From Bacteroides sp. CAG:927 (GTDB taxonomy: Bacteria; Bacteroidota; Bacteroidia; Bacteroidales; Muribaculaceae), in assembly GCA_000431155.1 (NCBI GenBank), contig HF985651.1:1-44777 (forward strand): a DNA stretch of 44,777 bases, given 5' to 3'. Position 1 is the first letter of the stretch. Every line of letters begins with the position of its first letter. A model generated the notes under the pieces. That model ran no database searches. It was not told the origin of the DNA and worked only from the letters and a program-made list of their open reading frames with translations. A program made the position numbers and the translations under genes. Positions 16,690 through 25,133 of this stretch are shown here, piece by piece.

Positions 16690-17561
16690 CCAGGGAAAAA
16701 CATATGGTGAGCGTGCTGATGCCTGTTTATAACGGATTACCAATGATTAAGGCCTCGGTTGCATCACTTATATATCAGACATATACTGACTGGGAATGTA
16801 TAATTGTTGATGACGGAAGTACCGATGGCACTTCGGAATTCCTTGATACTCTCACTGATACACATTTTCAGGTTATTCATCTAAGTAACAATTCTGGAAG
16901 AGCAATTGCCCGCCAGACAGCATTAGATGCAGCACATGGAGAGTTCCTTGCCATGCTTGACGCCGATGACCTTTATCATCCTGATAAATTAAAGCGTCAG
17001 GTTGACTTTCTTATAAGTCATCCGGAAATTAGCCTCGTGTCATCCGCGATGTGCTCCTTTGGCACTGCAAGCGATTTAAAATACAAACGTCAGATACAAA
17101 CATATGGTTATCAAATAATAGAATATAAAAAAGTGCTCCCTTCACATGCCTGCTCAATGTTGAGAATGGAATATGCCCGTAAATGTTTCTATAAACCATA
17201 TCTAAAACTTGCAGAGGATGTTGACTTTCTAGATCAATATTTGAAAGGTCGCAGTTATGCGGTAATATCGGATATTCTATACTATTATAGTGAAATAGAT
17301 TCAGTTACAAAAGATAAACTTATTCATTATTATACAAATGGGATTCAGGCAGGTTTATCAAATATAATACAAGGCTTACGACTTTTTATATCCAATGGAG
17401 TTAAGTTTATTGTAGGGAAAATCTCCTATCCTTTTATTAATATGGAAACTATCCTAAAAAAACGCGGAACGGTATTGTCAAAGGAAGAATTGGAGTATTT
17501 CAATAATTCAATTCAGCCAATTATAGATAATGTCGTTGGCAAAAATCAGAAACATTCATGA
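16686..17561 (+). CDS. Glycosyltransferase family 2
   Basis: A 291-residue GT-A inverting enzyme of family 2. After a short lead the protein reads VSVLMPVYNG, then IIVDDGSTDGTSEFL, and the metal-binding DxD equivalent is LAMLDADDLYHPDKL. The ATG at 16686, overlapping the EpsG stop by four bases, is preferred over upstream in-frame ATGs because the family domain begins right after it. The stop overlaps the next GT4 start by four bases. Substrate unknown. Confidence 0.93.
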   Translation: MTREKHMVSVLMPVYNGLPMIKASVASLIYQTYTDWECIIVDDGSTDGTSEFLDTLTDTHFQVIHLSNNSGRAIARQTALDAAHGEFLAMLDADDLYHPDKLKRQVDFLISHPEISLVSSAMCSFGTASDLKYKRQIQTYGYQIIEYKKVLPSHACSMLRMEYARKCFYKPYLKLAEDVDFLDQYLKGRSYAVISDILYYYSEIDSVTKDKLIHYYTNGIQAGLSNIIQGLRLFISNGVKFIVGKISYPFINMETILKKRGTVLSKEELEYFNNSIQPIIDNVVGKNQKHS

Positions 17562-18637
17562 AAATCCTTCATTTCATATATGGCTTAACGCTTGGTGGTG
17601 CAGAGTCATTTATACGCAGTTGTATGAAGGCCCTTAATGCAGATTGCATTGAATGGCACTTTGCCATTCAGAACCCATCAGTGACTAATCAGTTTTTCAA
17701 AGATAATGTTACGCCTGGTAATATTCATATTTTACCATCTTTTACGAAGAATCCTTTAGGCCAATTCCGAGCTTTGTCTAAGCTGATTAAAACAAATCAA
17801 TTTGATATAGTACACATTCATGCTAATGCATTAATTAATCCCATCCCGATAATATGCTGTATGCATCTCAAACAGCGTTTTATTATTCATTCTCACAATA
17901 CGGCTACAAATCGAGGCGCAGTATGTCATGCAGTTCATGGTGTCAATAAAGTTTGGCTGCAGCATTGTGCAAATGTTAAGCGGTTAGCCTGTTCAGAAAT
18001 TGCCGGACGGTGGATGTTCGGCTACAAAAAATTTATAGTGGCCAATAATGCTATTGATGTCAGAAACTTCATCTTTAACGAAAATGGTAGGACGCAAGTG
18101 CGAAGTTTATACGGTATTACCGATGATGCTTATGTGATGGGGACTGTTGGGCGAATGGTTGAAGCAAAAAACTATCCTTTTATCATCTCGCTATTTAGGG
18201 AATATCTTAAGATTGACCAATCTGCCCGACTTCTTCTTGTAGGTGATGGCCCTCTGAGAGGTATGCTTGAAAAACAAACATCCGATATCTCTCAATTTGT
18301 TGTTTTTGTTGGTTCTCAACAAAATACAGTACCTTTCTATTCGGCGATGGATTGCTTTATTGCACCATCCTTTTTTGAGGGATTACCAATAGTTACAGTT
18401 GAAGCGCAGGCCTCGGGATTGAATATAATTGTATCAAATGCTATTCCTGATGAAGTCAATGTTTCAGGCTTGGTGAATAAGCTATCACTATCAGATTCGA
18501 TGGAGAAATGGCTTAGCTTACTTAAGCAGCCCAAAGCAAGCAATCATGAACGAGTAATCAGAGGAACCAATTTGCTATCATGCCAGTTTGACATTCCATA
18601 TCTTGCCAAAACGCTTCGGAACGTGTATATAGAATGA
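17558..18637 (+). CDS. Glycosyltransferase family 4 (EpsF-like)
   Basis: A 359-residue GT4 enzyme. The N-terminal FIYGLTLGGAESFIRSCMKAL loop, DIVHIHANALINP and FIIHSHNTATNRG segments resemble EpsF-type transferases. The second domain has MGTVGRMVEAKNYPF and the EX7E region PSFFEGLPIVTVEAQASG. Both ends overlap neighbours by four bases, showing translational coupling. It is the last clearly AT-rich gene of the module. Confidence 0.92.
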   Translation: MKILHFIYGLTLGGAESFIRSCMKALNADCIEWHFAIQNPSVTNQFFKDNVTPGNIHILPSFTKNPLGQFRALSKLIKTNQFDIVHIHANALINPIPIICCMHLKQRFIIHSHNTATNRGAVCHAVHGVNKVWLQHCANVKRLACSEIAGRWMFGYKKFIVANNAIDVRNFIFNENGRTQVRSLYGITDDAYVMGTVGRMVEAKNYPFIISLFREYLKIDQSARLLLVGDGPLRGMLEKQTSDISQFVVFVGSQQNTVPFYSAMDCFIAPSFFEGLPIVTVEAQASGLNIIVSNAIPDEVNVSGLVNKLSLSDSMEKWLSLLKQPKASNHERVIRGTNLLSCQFDIPYLAKTLRNVYIE

Positions 18638-19797
18638 AAGTATTGCATGTATTCACATTGTTGACTACCCCGGAGTCTTTTTTTTACGGCCAGTTCGGCT
18701 ATTTAGCTGAACATGGGCACGAGATACATTTGGTTACCGATGATGAGGAGGATATTGAATTCTCACGCAGGAATCATATCATATATCACCGCATCCCCAT
18801 TATACGGGCTATATCGCCAATGGGTGATATTGGCACCATAAAGAAGCTGATGCAGCTCATCCGGCGGGAGAAATATGACGCGGTGTTCGGGCATACGCCA
18901 AAGGGTGCTATGGTTGCAATGATCGCTGCTAAATTAGCCGGAGTCAAGACGCGAGTATATTACCGCCACGGTCTTATATATACGACTGCAAAAGGTTTGA
19001 AACGGTCTATACTCAAGACCGTAGAGCGACTCACTGCGGCTTGCGCAACTCATATCGTCAATGTCAGTCCGTCGCTCAGTAAGCTTGCAGTAAAAGATCA
19101 CCTCAACTCCAGCAGGAAACAGATTGTAATTGGTTTGGGAACGTGTGGGGGTATTGATACTATCGATATCTTTAATCCCACAAAGGTGTCGCAAGAAAAA
19201 GTATCGGCTCTGCGCCATGCGCTTGGTGTGCCTGATAATGCTTATGTCGTAGGATTCTGCGGTCGCCTCTGTCGCGATAAAGGCATTATTGAATTAATAG
19301 AGGGGTTCAGGATATTTCAACAAGCACATCCGGATATTGTCTCGTGCTTGCTACTTGTTGGGCCATATGACGCTCGCGACATCTTGCCGCCACAAGTCAA
19401 GGATGAAATTGAAGAGAACCATTCAATAGTAGCTCCGGGCAGTGTTTCACACCATTTTCTTCCCGACTATTACAGTCTCATGGATGTGTTTGTTTTTCCT
19501 TCCTATCGCGAGGGTTTCGGAATGACAGTCCTTGAGGCCTCGGCAATGCGGATTCCGGTATTGGTATCCCGTTCGCATGGCTGTGTTGATTCAATACGCG
19601 AAAATATCACCGGCTGCTACATTGATATTACTTCACAAAGCATTGCATCAGGTCTCTCTGATATGCTTGTCCCACAGTTGCGCCAGCGTCTCGGCAACGC
19701 TGGCCGAGACTTTGTGACCGAAAACTTTGAACGCACCCGGATGTGGCCAAGAATATTGGATTTGTATAAACAATTTTTCCTGAATGAAACCGTATAG
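18634..19797 (+). CDS. Glycosyltransferase family 4 (PglA-like position)
   Basis: A 387-residue GT4 enzyme. MKVLHVFTLLTTPESFFYGQ opens the first domain, VYYRHGLIYTTAKG is the acceptor-side loop, VVGFCGRLCRDKGIIELIEG is the diphosphate-binding strand, and the EX7E motif is PSYREGFGMTVLEASAM. It sits directly before PglC-, PglD- and PglE-like genes, so it may add the second sugar onto the undecaprenyl-linked trideoxy sugar, as PglA does in Campylobacter. That assignment is inference from order. Base composition shifts here to a higher GC content than upstream. Confidence 0.9.
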   Translation: MKVLHVFTLLTTPESFFYGQFGYLAEHGHEIHLVTDDEEDIEFSRRNHIIYHRIPIIRAISPMGDIGTIKKLMQLIRREKYDAVFGHTPKGAMVAMIAAKLAGVKTRVYYRHGLIYTTAKGLKRSILKTVERLTAACATHIVNVSPSLSKLAVKDHLNSSRKQIVIGLGTCGGIDTIDIFNPTKVSQEKVSALRHALGVPDNAYVVGFCGRLCRDKGIIELIEGFRIFQQAHPDIVSCLLLVGPYDARDILPPQVKDEIEENHSIVAPGSVSHHFLPDYYSLMDVFVFPSYREGFGMTVLEASAMRIPVLVSRSHGCVDSIRENITGCYIDITSQSIASGLSDMLVPQLRQRLGNAGRDFVTENFERTRMWPRILDLYKQFFLNETV

Positions 19798-20398
19798 AGA
19801 TTTTTTTAAGCGAGCCATCGACATAGTGGCTTCGGGGTGTGCACTTCTTGTATTGGTTGCGCCTCTTGCTGCAGTAACTGTATGGCTGCATTTTGCCAAC
19901 AAGGGTGCCGGAGCATTTTTCTTTCAAGAGCGGCCCGGTAAGGGCGGCAAAATCTTTCGGGTTGTCAAATTCAAGACCATGACTGATGAACGTGATGCCG
20001 ATGGAAAGCTTTTGCCCGATGCTGAGAGATTGACTAAGGTCGGTCGGTTTGTGCGCTCTACTTCTATAGATGAATTGCCACAACTTTGGAATGTTCTCAA
20101 AGGTGATATGTCTCTTATCGGTCCAAGACCGTTATTGGTGCAATATCTTCCCTTATACAGTCCTGAACAGGCTCGTCGCCACGAAGTGCGTCCCGGCATA
20201 ACCGGTTGGGCTCAGTGTCACGGTCGCAACGCTATCAGTTGGCAAAAGAAATTTGAACTTGATGTTTGGTATGTAGATCACATATCTTTCCTCACTGATT
20301 GCAAAGTCATTCTCACAACTATAAAGAAAGTCATCAAGCGAGCCGACATTTCAGAGGAAGGTCATGCAACAATGGAATTCTTCAATGGAAATAATTAA
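19784..20398 (+). CDS. PglC-type initiating phosphoglycosyl transferase
   Basis: A 204-residue monotopic sugar transferase of the PglC/WcaJ-catalytic-domain type. It moves a phospho-sugar from UDP to undecaprenyl phosphate. One hydrophobic re-entrant segment lies at residues 10-36, followed by VKFKTMTDERDADG, the catalytic Asp-Glu pair at 96/97 in SIDELPQLWNVLKG, DMSLIGPRPLL and the RPGITGWAQ loop. At about 200 residues it is the minimal PglC size, without the N-terminal membrane domain of WcaJ. It overlaps the upstream GT4 by 14 bases and the downstream PglD gene. Diacetylbacillosamine or a similar sugar is the likely substrate given the neighbours. Confidence 0.93.
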   Translation: MKPYRDFFKRAIDIVASGCALLVLVAPLAAVTVWLHFANKGAGAFFFQERPGKGGKIFRVVKFKTMTDERDADGKLLPDAERLTKVGRFVRSTSIDELPQLWNVLKGDMSLIGPRPLLVQYLPLYSPEQARRHEVRPGITGWAQCHGRNAISWQKKFELDVWYVDHISFLTDCKVILTTIKKVIKRADISEEGHATMEFFNGNN

Positions 20399-20978
20399 TC
20401 TTTTCGGAGCAAGTGGCCATGCAAAGGTCATAATGGACATTATTGAGGCTCAGGGTAATGCTGTTGGAGGTCTTTATGATGATTCTCCACGCTTTAATAT
20501 AATTCATGGGAAACCCGTTTATCGGGCCAAAGAGACGGTGGTCAGAGGACCACTCATCATCAGTATAGGTTCCAACAAAATAAGGAAACTAATTTCTGAA
20601 CGCTATCAAGTTGATTATTCCACTGCTGTATCTCCCAATGCTATTGTTTCAGAATCTGCCGTAATCAACAAGGGTACAGTAGTGATGCAAGGTGCTATCA
20701 TACAATCTGACGCTAATATCGGGCGACATTGCATAATAAATTCCGGGGCATCTGTTGACCATGAATGTCAACTTGAGGATTTTGTTCATGTATCGCCACA
20801 TGCAACGCTTTGCGGTAACGTAAAAGTAGGTCAAGGGTCTTGGATAGGTGCTGGAGCAGTTGTTATCCCGGGTGTTGAAATAGGCCGTTGGTGTACCATT
20901 GGTGCCGGATCTGTGGTTTTGCATGATATTCCCGATGGAGCTGTCGCGTATGGCAATCCCTGTAGAATCAAGGTATAA
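20385..20978 (+). CDS. PglD-like sugar-nucleotide acetyltransferase
   Basis: A 197-residue NeuD/PglD family enzyme that would N-acetylate a UDP-4-amino sugar with acetyl-CoA. The N-terminal Rossmann-like part starts MEIINLFGASGHAKVIMDII, and a left-handed beta-helix follows from about residue 85 to the end. The catalytic His is at 126 in SGASVDHECQLEDFVHV, matching the PglD position. ATG at 20385 gives the normal PglD start and a 14-base overlap; an upstream ATG at 20364 is less likely. With PglC before it and a PglE-like aminotransferase after it, it forms a bacillosamine-type pathway block. Confidence 0.92.
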   Translation: MEIINLFGASGHAKVIMDIIEAQGNAVGGLYDDSPRFNIIHGKPVYRAKETVVRGPLIISIGSNKIRKLISERYQVDYSTAVSPNAIVSESAVINKGTVVMQGAIIQSDANIGRHCIINSGASVDHECQLEDFVHVSPHATLCGNVKVGQGSWIGAGAVVIPGVEIGRWCTIGAGSVVLHDIPDGAVAYGNPCRIKV

Positions 20979-21026
20979 TATGGACTTTATTAAATCATAT
21001 TGAAAACAATAAATCATATAAAAGAT

Positions 21027-22292
21027 ATGAGTGAAAGGATTTTGCTTTGTCTGGCGCATATGTCGGGCAAGGAGATGGATTTTATAAAGGAGGCTTTTGA
21101 CCAGAATTGGGTTGTGCCTCTCGGCCCGAATGTGAATGGTTTTGAAAAGGATCTTGAGGAGTTTGTGAACGGGCGCGAAGGTGCTGCTCCTCTTGACAAA
21201 AAAGTGGTTGCGCTTTCGGCCGGTACTGCGGCGGTGCATCTGGCGCTGATCGCATGCGGGGTTAAGGCCGGTGACGAGGTGATTGTGCAGAGTTTCACGT
21301 TCTGCGCGTCAAGTCATCCGGTGACTTACTTGGGTGCGACTCCCGTATTTGTGGATTCGGAAAAAGATACATGGAATATGGATCCCGAGCTCCTTGAAGA
21401 GGCTATTAAGGATAGGATAGCCAAAACCGGCCGCAAACCTAAGGCTATTGTGCCGGTGGCGCTCTATGGTATGCCGTACAATATCACAAAAATCATGGAG
21501 ATTGCCAATCGCTACGAAATTCCTGTTGTTGAGGATGCTGCAGAGGGTTTCGGCTCACGCTTCAACGGTCAGGTGCTCGGCACATTCGGTAAATATGGCG
21601 TGCTGTCGTTCAACGGCAACAAGATGATTACTACCTCGGGTGGTGGTGCTCTGATTTGCGCTGACGATGAGGCAAAAAAGCAAATTATGTGGTATGCGAC
21701 ACAGGCCCGCGAATCTTATCCCTATTACCAGCATGAGGCTATCGGTTACAATTACCGTATGTCCAACATTTGTGCCGGCATAGGAAGGGGACAGATGACT
21801 GTTGTTGATGAGCATATTACACATCATCGTCACGTTCAGGCTCTCTATAAGGAGCTTTTAAAAGATGTAAAAGGCATCATTCTCCATGAGGCTCCATCGC
21901 CGGAATACGACTCCAACTATTGGCTCTGCACAGCCACTCTTGATTCTGACCTCAAAATCAAGGGTCAGGATAAGGCTTACGCTGAAGTGATAACCGGTGC
22001 TGTGGGTGGTGCAGCCGGTGTGACACATGCCACAAAGTCGGCCCACACTGCGCTTGAGCCTAACGCCAATGTTGAGGCTATGCGTATGTTCCTTGACGCA
22101 GCCGGCATTGAATCCCGTCCATTGTGGAAGCCAATGCATTGTCAGCCTGTTTACAAAGATGCTCCGGCATACACTAACGGTGTCAGCGAATCTTTGTTCA
22201 GAGTGGGAATATGCCTTCCGGCCGGACCTTGGGTAACGGATGACCATGTGCGTTATATCGTTGACAAAATCAAGGCTGCAATAGAATTATAA
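21027..22292 (+). CDS. DegT/DnrJ/EryC1/StrS aminotransferase (PglE-like)
   Basis: A 421-residue PLP-dependent sugar aminotransferase that probably converts a UDP-4-keto-6-deoxy-HexNAc to the 4-amino sugar for PglD. The substrate/PLP segments are visible: PLGPNVNGFEKDLEEF, SAGTAAVHLAL (phosphate cup), VVEDAAEGFGS and the PLP-binding Lys199 in SFNGNKMITTSGGG. An Ala/Gly-rich insertion (around KGQDKAYAEVITGAVGGAAG) precedes ESRPLWKPMH. ATG at 21027 was chosen over a TTG at 21000. No 4,6-dehydratase (PglF) is in the window, so the substrate must come from elsewhere. Last gene of the locus; a strong terminator follows. Confidence 0.93.
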   Translation: MSERILLCLAHMSGKEMDFIKEAFDQNWVVPLGPNVNGFEKDLEEFVNGREGAAPLDKKVVALSAGTAAVHLALIACGVKAGDEVIVQSFTFCASSHPVTYLGATPVFVDSEKDTWNMDPELLEEAIKDRIAKTGRKPKAIVPVALYGMPYNITKIMEIANRYEIPVVEDAAEGFGSRFNGQVLGTFGKYGVLSFNGNKMITTSGGGALICADDEAKKQIMWYATQARESYPYYQHEAIGYNYRMSNICAGIGRGQMTVVDEHITHHRHVQALYKELLKDVKGIILHEAPSPEYDSNYWLCTATLDSDLKIKGQDKAYAEVITGAVGGAAGVTHATKSAHTALEPNANVEAMRMFLDAAGIESRPLWKPMHCQPVYKDAPAYTNGVSESLFRVGICLPAGPWVTDDHVRYIVDKIKAAIEL

Positions 22293-22344
22293 TCCTACTT
22301 TAGCTCTGTTTTCGCTCCTGTGATGTAAAATAGGGCGAGTAGTG

Positions 22345-22395
22345 AAAAATAGATTTCGCCGGATTCCGATGACGGGTCCGGCGAAATCTATTTTT
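22345..22395. terminator. Strong bidirectional terminator closing the EPS locus
   Basis: Bases 22345-22363 are perfectly complementary to 22377-22395 (19 bp, 13-base loop). The arms end in A5 and T5, so it can terminate in either direction. It separates the aminotransferase gene from tsaD. Confidence 0.9.
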
Positions 22396-22429
22396 AGGAC
22401 TATGCCTATACTGCTATTCAAATATTTAC

Positions 22430-22437
22430 TAATTTTG
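22430..22437 (+). promoter_or_regulatory. -7 promoter element of tsaD
   Basis: TAATTTTG fits the Bacteroidetes -7 consensus TAnnTTTG and lies 24 bases before the tsaD start. No clear -33 TTTG was seen at the right distance. Confidence 0.5.
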
Positions 22438-22461
22438 CATTGTGAAAAGGACAAATAATAT

Positions 22462-23478
22462 ATGAGTGTTATTATACTGGGCATAGAGTCGTCGTGCGAC
22501 GATACCTCAGCGGCAGTGATACGCGATGGGCTGCTGCTGAGTAATGTCATAGCATCGCAAAGCGTGCATGAGGAGTATGGCGGCGTGGTGCCTGAACTTG
22601 CTTCCCGTGCCCATCAGCAGAATATAGTGCCTGTGGTGGATGCAGCCCTGAAACGCGCCGGGGTGAGCAAAAGCGACCTTTCGGCTATTGCGTTCACTCG
22701 CGGGCCGGGTTTGTTGGGCTCGCTTCTTGTCGGGACTTCGTTTGCCAAAGGTTTGTCACTTGGGTTGCGTGTGCCTATGGTGGATGTAAATCATCTGCAC
22801 GGGCATGTGTTGTCACATTTCATTCGCCGAAAAGAGGATGACCGTGTGCCTGAATATCCATTCCTTACACTGTTGATTTCGGGGGGCAACTCGCAGCTTA
22901 TACTCGTGCGCAACTACAATGATATGGAGATTCTCGGTCAGACGATTGATGACGCTGCAGGAGAAGCTTTTGACAAATGCGCCAAAGTTATGGGGCTTCC
23001 ATATCCGGGTGGTCCGCATATTGACCGGCTTGCTGCCGTGGGCAATAAGGATGCTTTCAAATTTGCCAAACCGCGTATTCCGGGTCTGGATTACAGTTTT
23101 TCCGGTCTTAAAACATCATTTCTTTACACCCTTCGCGATAATATCAAGCTCAATCCGGATTTCATAGAGCAGAACAAGGCTGATCTGGCTGCTTCGTTAC
23201 AACATACCATTATTGAAATACTCCTTGCCAAACTGCGCAAGGCTGTTGAGCAGACCGGTGTGAAGACAGTGGCAATAGGAGGCGGAGTGAGTGCAAATTC
23301 GGGGGTGCGTCAGGCCGTGGCCGATTTCTGCGCATCACACGGACTTGAAGCTTTTATCCCTGAGAGGGCGTTTACCACCGACAATGCCGCAATGGTGGCT
23401 ATAGCCGGATATTATAAATATCTTGATAAAAAATTCTGCGCCTATAATGAGGTGCCTTATGCTCGAGTAACGGTATGA
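22462..23478 (+). CDS. tsaD: tRNA N6-threonylcarbamoyladenosine transferase TsaD
   Basis: A 338-residue Kae1/TsaD protein. It transfers the threonylcarbamoyl group from threonylcarbamoyl-AMP to A37 of tRNAs reading ANN codons, together with TsaB and TsaE. The N-terminal ASKHA motif LGIESSCDDTSAAV, the VPELASRAH segment, the metal-binding VDVNHLHGHVLSH (His-x3-His), GGNSQL and the C-terminal AIGGGVSANSGVR are all intact. Length is normal for the family. Its stop overlaps the cinA start by four bases. Confidence 0.98.
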   Translation: MSVIILGIESSCDDTSAAVIRDGLLLSNVIASQSVHEEYGGVVPELASRAHQQNIVPVVDAALKRAGVSKSDLSAIAFTRGPGLLGSLLVGTSFAKGLSLGLRVPMVDVNHLHGHVLSHFIRRKEDDRVPEYPFLTLLISGGNSQLILVRNYNDMEILGQTIDDAAGEAFDKCAKVMGLPYPGGPHIDRLAAVGNKDAFKFAKPRIPGLDYSFSGLKTSFLYTLRDNIKLNPDFIEQNKADLAASLQHTIIEILLAKLRKAVEQTGVKTVAIGGGVSANSGVRQAVADFCASHGLEAFIPERAFTTDNAAMVAIAGYYKYLDKKFCAYNEVPYARVTV

Positions 23479-24734
23479 ATATAGCTGTGATAGTGATTGG
23501 CGATGAGCTGCTGATAGGACAGGTTACCGATACCAACAGCGGGTTTATAGCCCGTCATGTTGCGCCTTATGGCTGGCAGGTAGTTAATGTGGAAGTGGTG
23601 GCCGATGATGCGGATGCCATTCGCAATGCCATAGACAGAGCTTTTGCTTTGGCTCCGGTGGTGCTCACCACCGGCGGTCTCGGCCCAACCAAGGATGATA
23701 TTACCAAAGGAGTAATGTGCCGGTATTTCGGGGGTGAGCTTGTAGAGAATGCCGAGGTGCTTGAGAACGTGAAAGAAATATTCAAAAAACGCGGCCTTAA
23801 GCTCAATGACCTTACACGCTCGCAGGCTATGGTGCCGAGCAGCTGTACAGTGATTCAGAACCGTGTGGGAACAGCCCCTGTGATGTGGTTCAATCACACG
23901 CACCCCAATGGAGCCGGTCAGGTTTTGGTTTCCATGCCTGGAGTGCCGTTTGAAACAGCCGAGATGTTTACATCAGCCGTTTTCCCAAGGCTGCGTGCCT
24001 TCTTCCCGTCGGATAAGGATGTGGAGCATCGCACCATGGTTGTGACCGGTATCAGCGAGAGCGATCTTGCCACTCGTCTCGCATCGTTTGAATCACAGTT
24101 GCCGGATGGGTTTCATCTGGCCTACCTGCCCAAACCGGGCATTATAAGATTGCGCTTGGATGCCACCGGCACCGACCGTTCTCTGATTGAGCGTCAGCTG
24201 CATGAGCAGTGGACCCTTCTTGCCAAAGAAGTAGGGGATAACCTGTTATGGGACGGGGATGCAGAGCCTGCCGAAATACTTTTACGCGAACTTGACAAGC
24301 GGGCTTTCACTGTGGCAACTGCCGAAAGCTGTACAGGAGGCAATATTGCTCATCTCATTACATTGATACCGGGAAGTTCCAGTGCTATGCTCGGAGGGGT
24401 GGTGTCATATGCCAACACTGTGAAGACGCATGTGCTGGGTGTTGATGCCGACACCATCAGTTCGCTTGGTGCCGTAAGCATTCCTGTAGCCGAGCAGATG
24501 GCTCAAGGGGTACGTCGCATAACTCATGCCGACATATCCATGGCTACAAGCGGTATCGCAGGACCCGGAGGGGCTGTACCCGGCAAGCCGGTAGGTACTG
24601 TGTGCATAGCCGTTGACACTCCGTGGGGAACAGTAAGCGGGGAATACCATTTCCCGGGCAATCGCACACGTGTTATAGACCGTGCCACACAGACTGCCCT
24701 TATCCTTGCTATACGGCAGATACAGAAGCACTGA
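23475..24734 (+). CDS. cinA: CinA-like protein (nicotinamide-nucleotide amidohydrolase family)
   Basis: A 419-residue two-domain CinA. The N-terminal MoCF/COG1058 domain (IGDELLIGQVTDTNSGFIA, TTGGLGPTKDDITKGV) is linked to a C-terminal PncC-type NMN deamidase domain (VATAESCTGGNIAHLI with the catalytic Ser; SGIAGPGGAVPGKPVGTV). The family recycles NMN and, in some members, cleaves ADP-ribose-type pyrophosphates. It is translationally coupled to tsaD and converges with the FKBP gene: the two genes end on adjacent bases with no room for a separate terminator. Confidence 0.96.
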   Translation: MNIAVIVIGDELLIGQVTDTNSGFIARHVAPYGWQVVNVEVVADDADAIRNAIDRAFALAPVVLTTGGLGPTKDDITKGVMCRYFGGELVENAEVLENVKEIFKKRGLKLNDLTRSQAMVPSSCTVIQNRVGTAPVMWFNHTHPNGAGQVLVSMPGVPFETAEMFTSAVFPRLRAFFPSDKDVEHRTMVVTGISESDLATRLASFESQLPDGFHLAYLPKPGIIRLRLDATGTDRSLIERQLHEQWTLLAKEVGDNLLWDGDAEPAEILLRELDKRAFTVATAESCTGGNIAHLITLIPGSSSAMLGGVVSYANTVKTHVLGVDADTISSLGAVSIPVAEQMAQGVRRITHADISMATSGIAGPGGAVPGKPVGTVCIAVDTPWGTVSGEYHFPGNRTRVIDRATQTALILAIRQIQKH

Positions 24735-25133
24735 TTATCCTATAGCCTTAAGTTCGATGTCAAAAATGAGCGTGGATCCGCCGGGAATTCCCGGTTGAGA
24801 CCGTTTGCCATATCCCATTTCGGCTGGAATGTAAATTTCCCATCGGTCGCCCACATGCATTTGCGGCATGGCAATGATGAGCCCCTGTATCAATTCACGA
24901 AGACGAATTGCCAATGGCGCGCCGCCACGTGATGAATCAAAAGTCTTGCCGTTGATGAGTTTGCCGGTATAATGCATCACCACTACGCTATTGCGGTTGG
25001 GTGTCGGTGCGGAAGCGTTCCCGCTGTGAAGCACTTTGCGATAAATGTTTTTGTCTATGAGATCTACTCCCGGCTCGTTGGCTTTGTCTGCGAGCCACTG
25101 GCGGTTGCGCAATATTTGGTCTTGTTTAGGCAT
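24735..25133 (-). CDS. Cytoplasmic FKBP-type peptidyl-prolyl isomerase
   Basis: A 132-residue protein with a single FKBP domain from about residue 40 to the end. Visible family segments are VVVMHYTGKLINGKTFDSS, a shortened hydrophobic loop (LRELIQGLIIAMPQMHVGD), IPAEMGYGKR and IPGGSTLIFDIEL. There is no signal peptide, unlike most Bacteroidetes FKBPs, so it acts in the cytoplasm as an isomerase or chaperone. Its start overlaps the end of the biotin gene fusion by eight bases, making it the fourth gene of the biotin operon. A role in biotin metabolism is not implied by the family. Confidence 0.93.
   Translation of the reverse strand: MPKQDQILRNRQWLADKANEPGVDLIDKNIYRKVLHSGNASAPTPNRNSVVVMHYTGKLINGKTFDSSRGGAPLAIRLRELIQGLIIAMPQMHVGDRWEIYIPAEMGYGKRSQPGIPGGSTLIFDIELKAIG

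Noticed and set aside
19628..20083. A 151-codon open frame antisense to the GT4 and PglC-like genes
   Set aside because: Both plus-strand genes have complete catalytic motifs through this stretch, so the antisense frame is a shadow.
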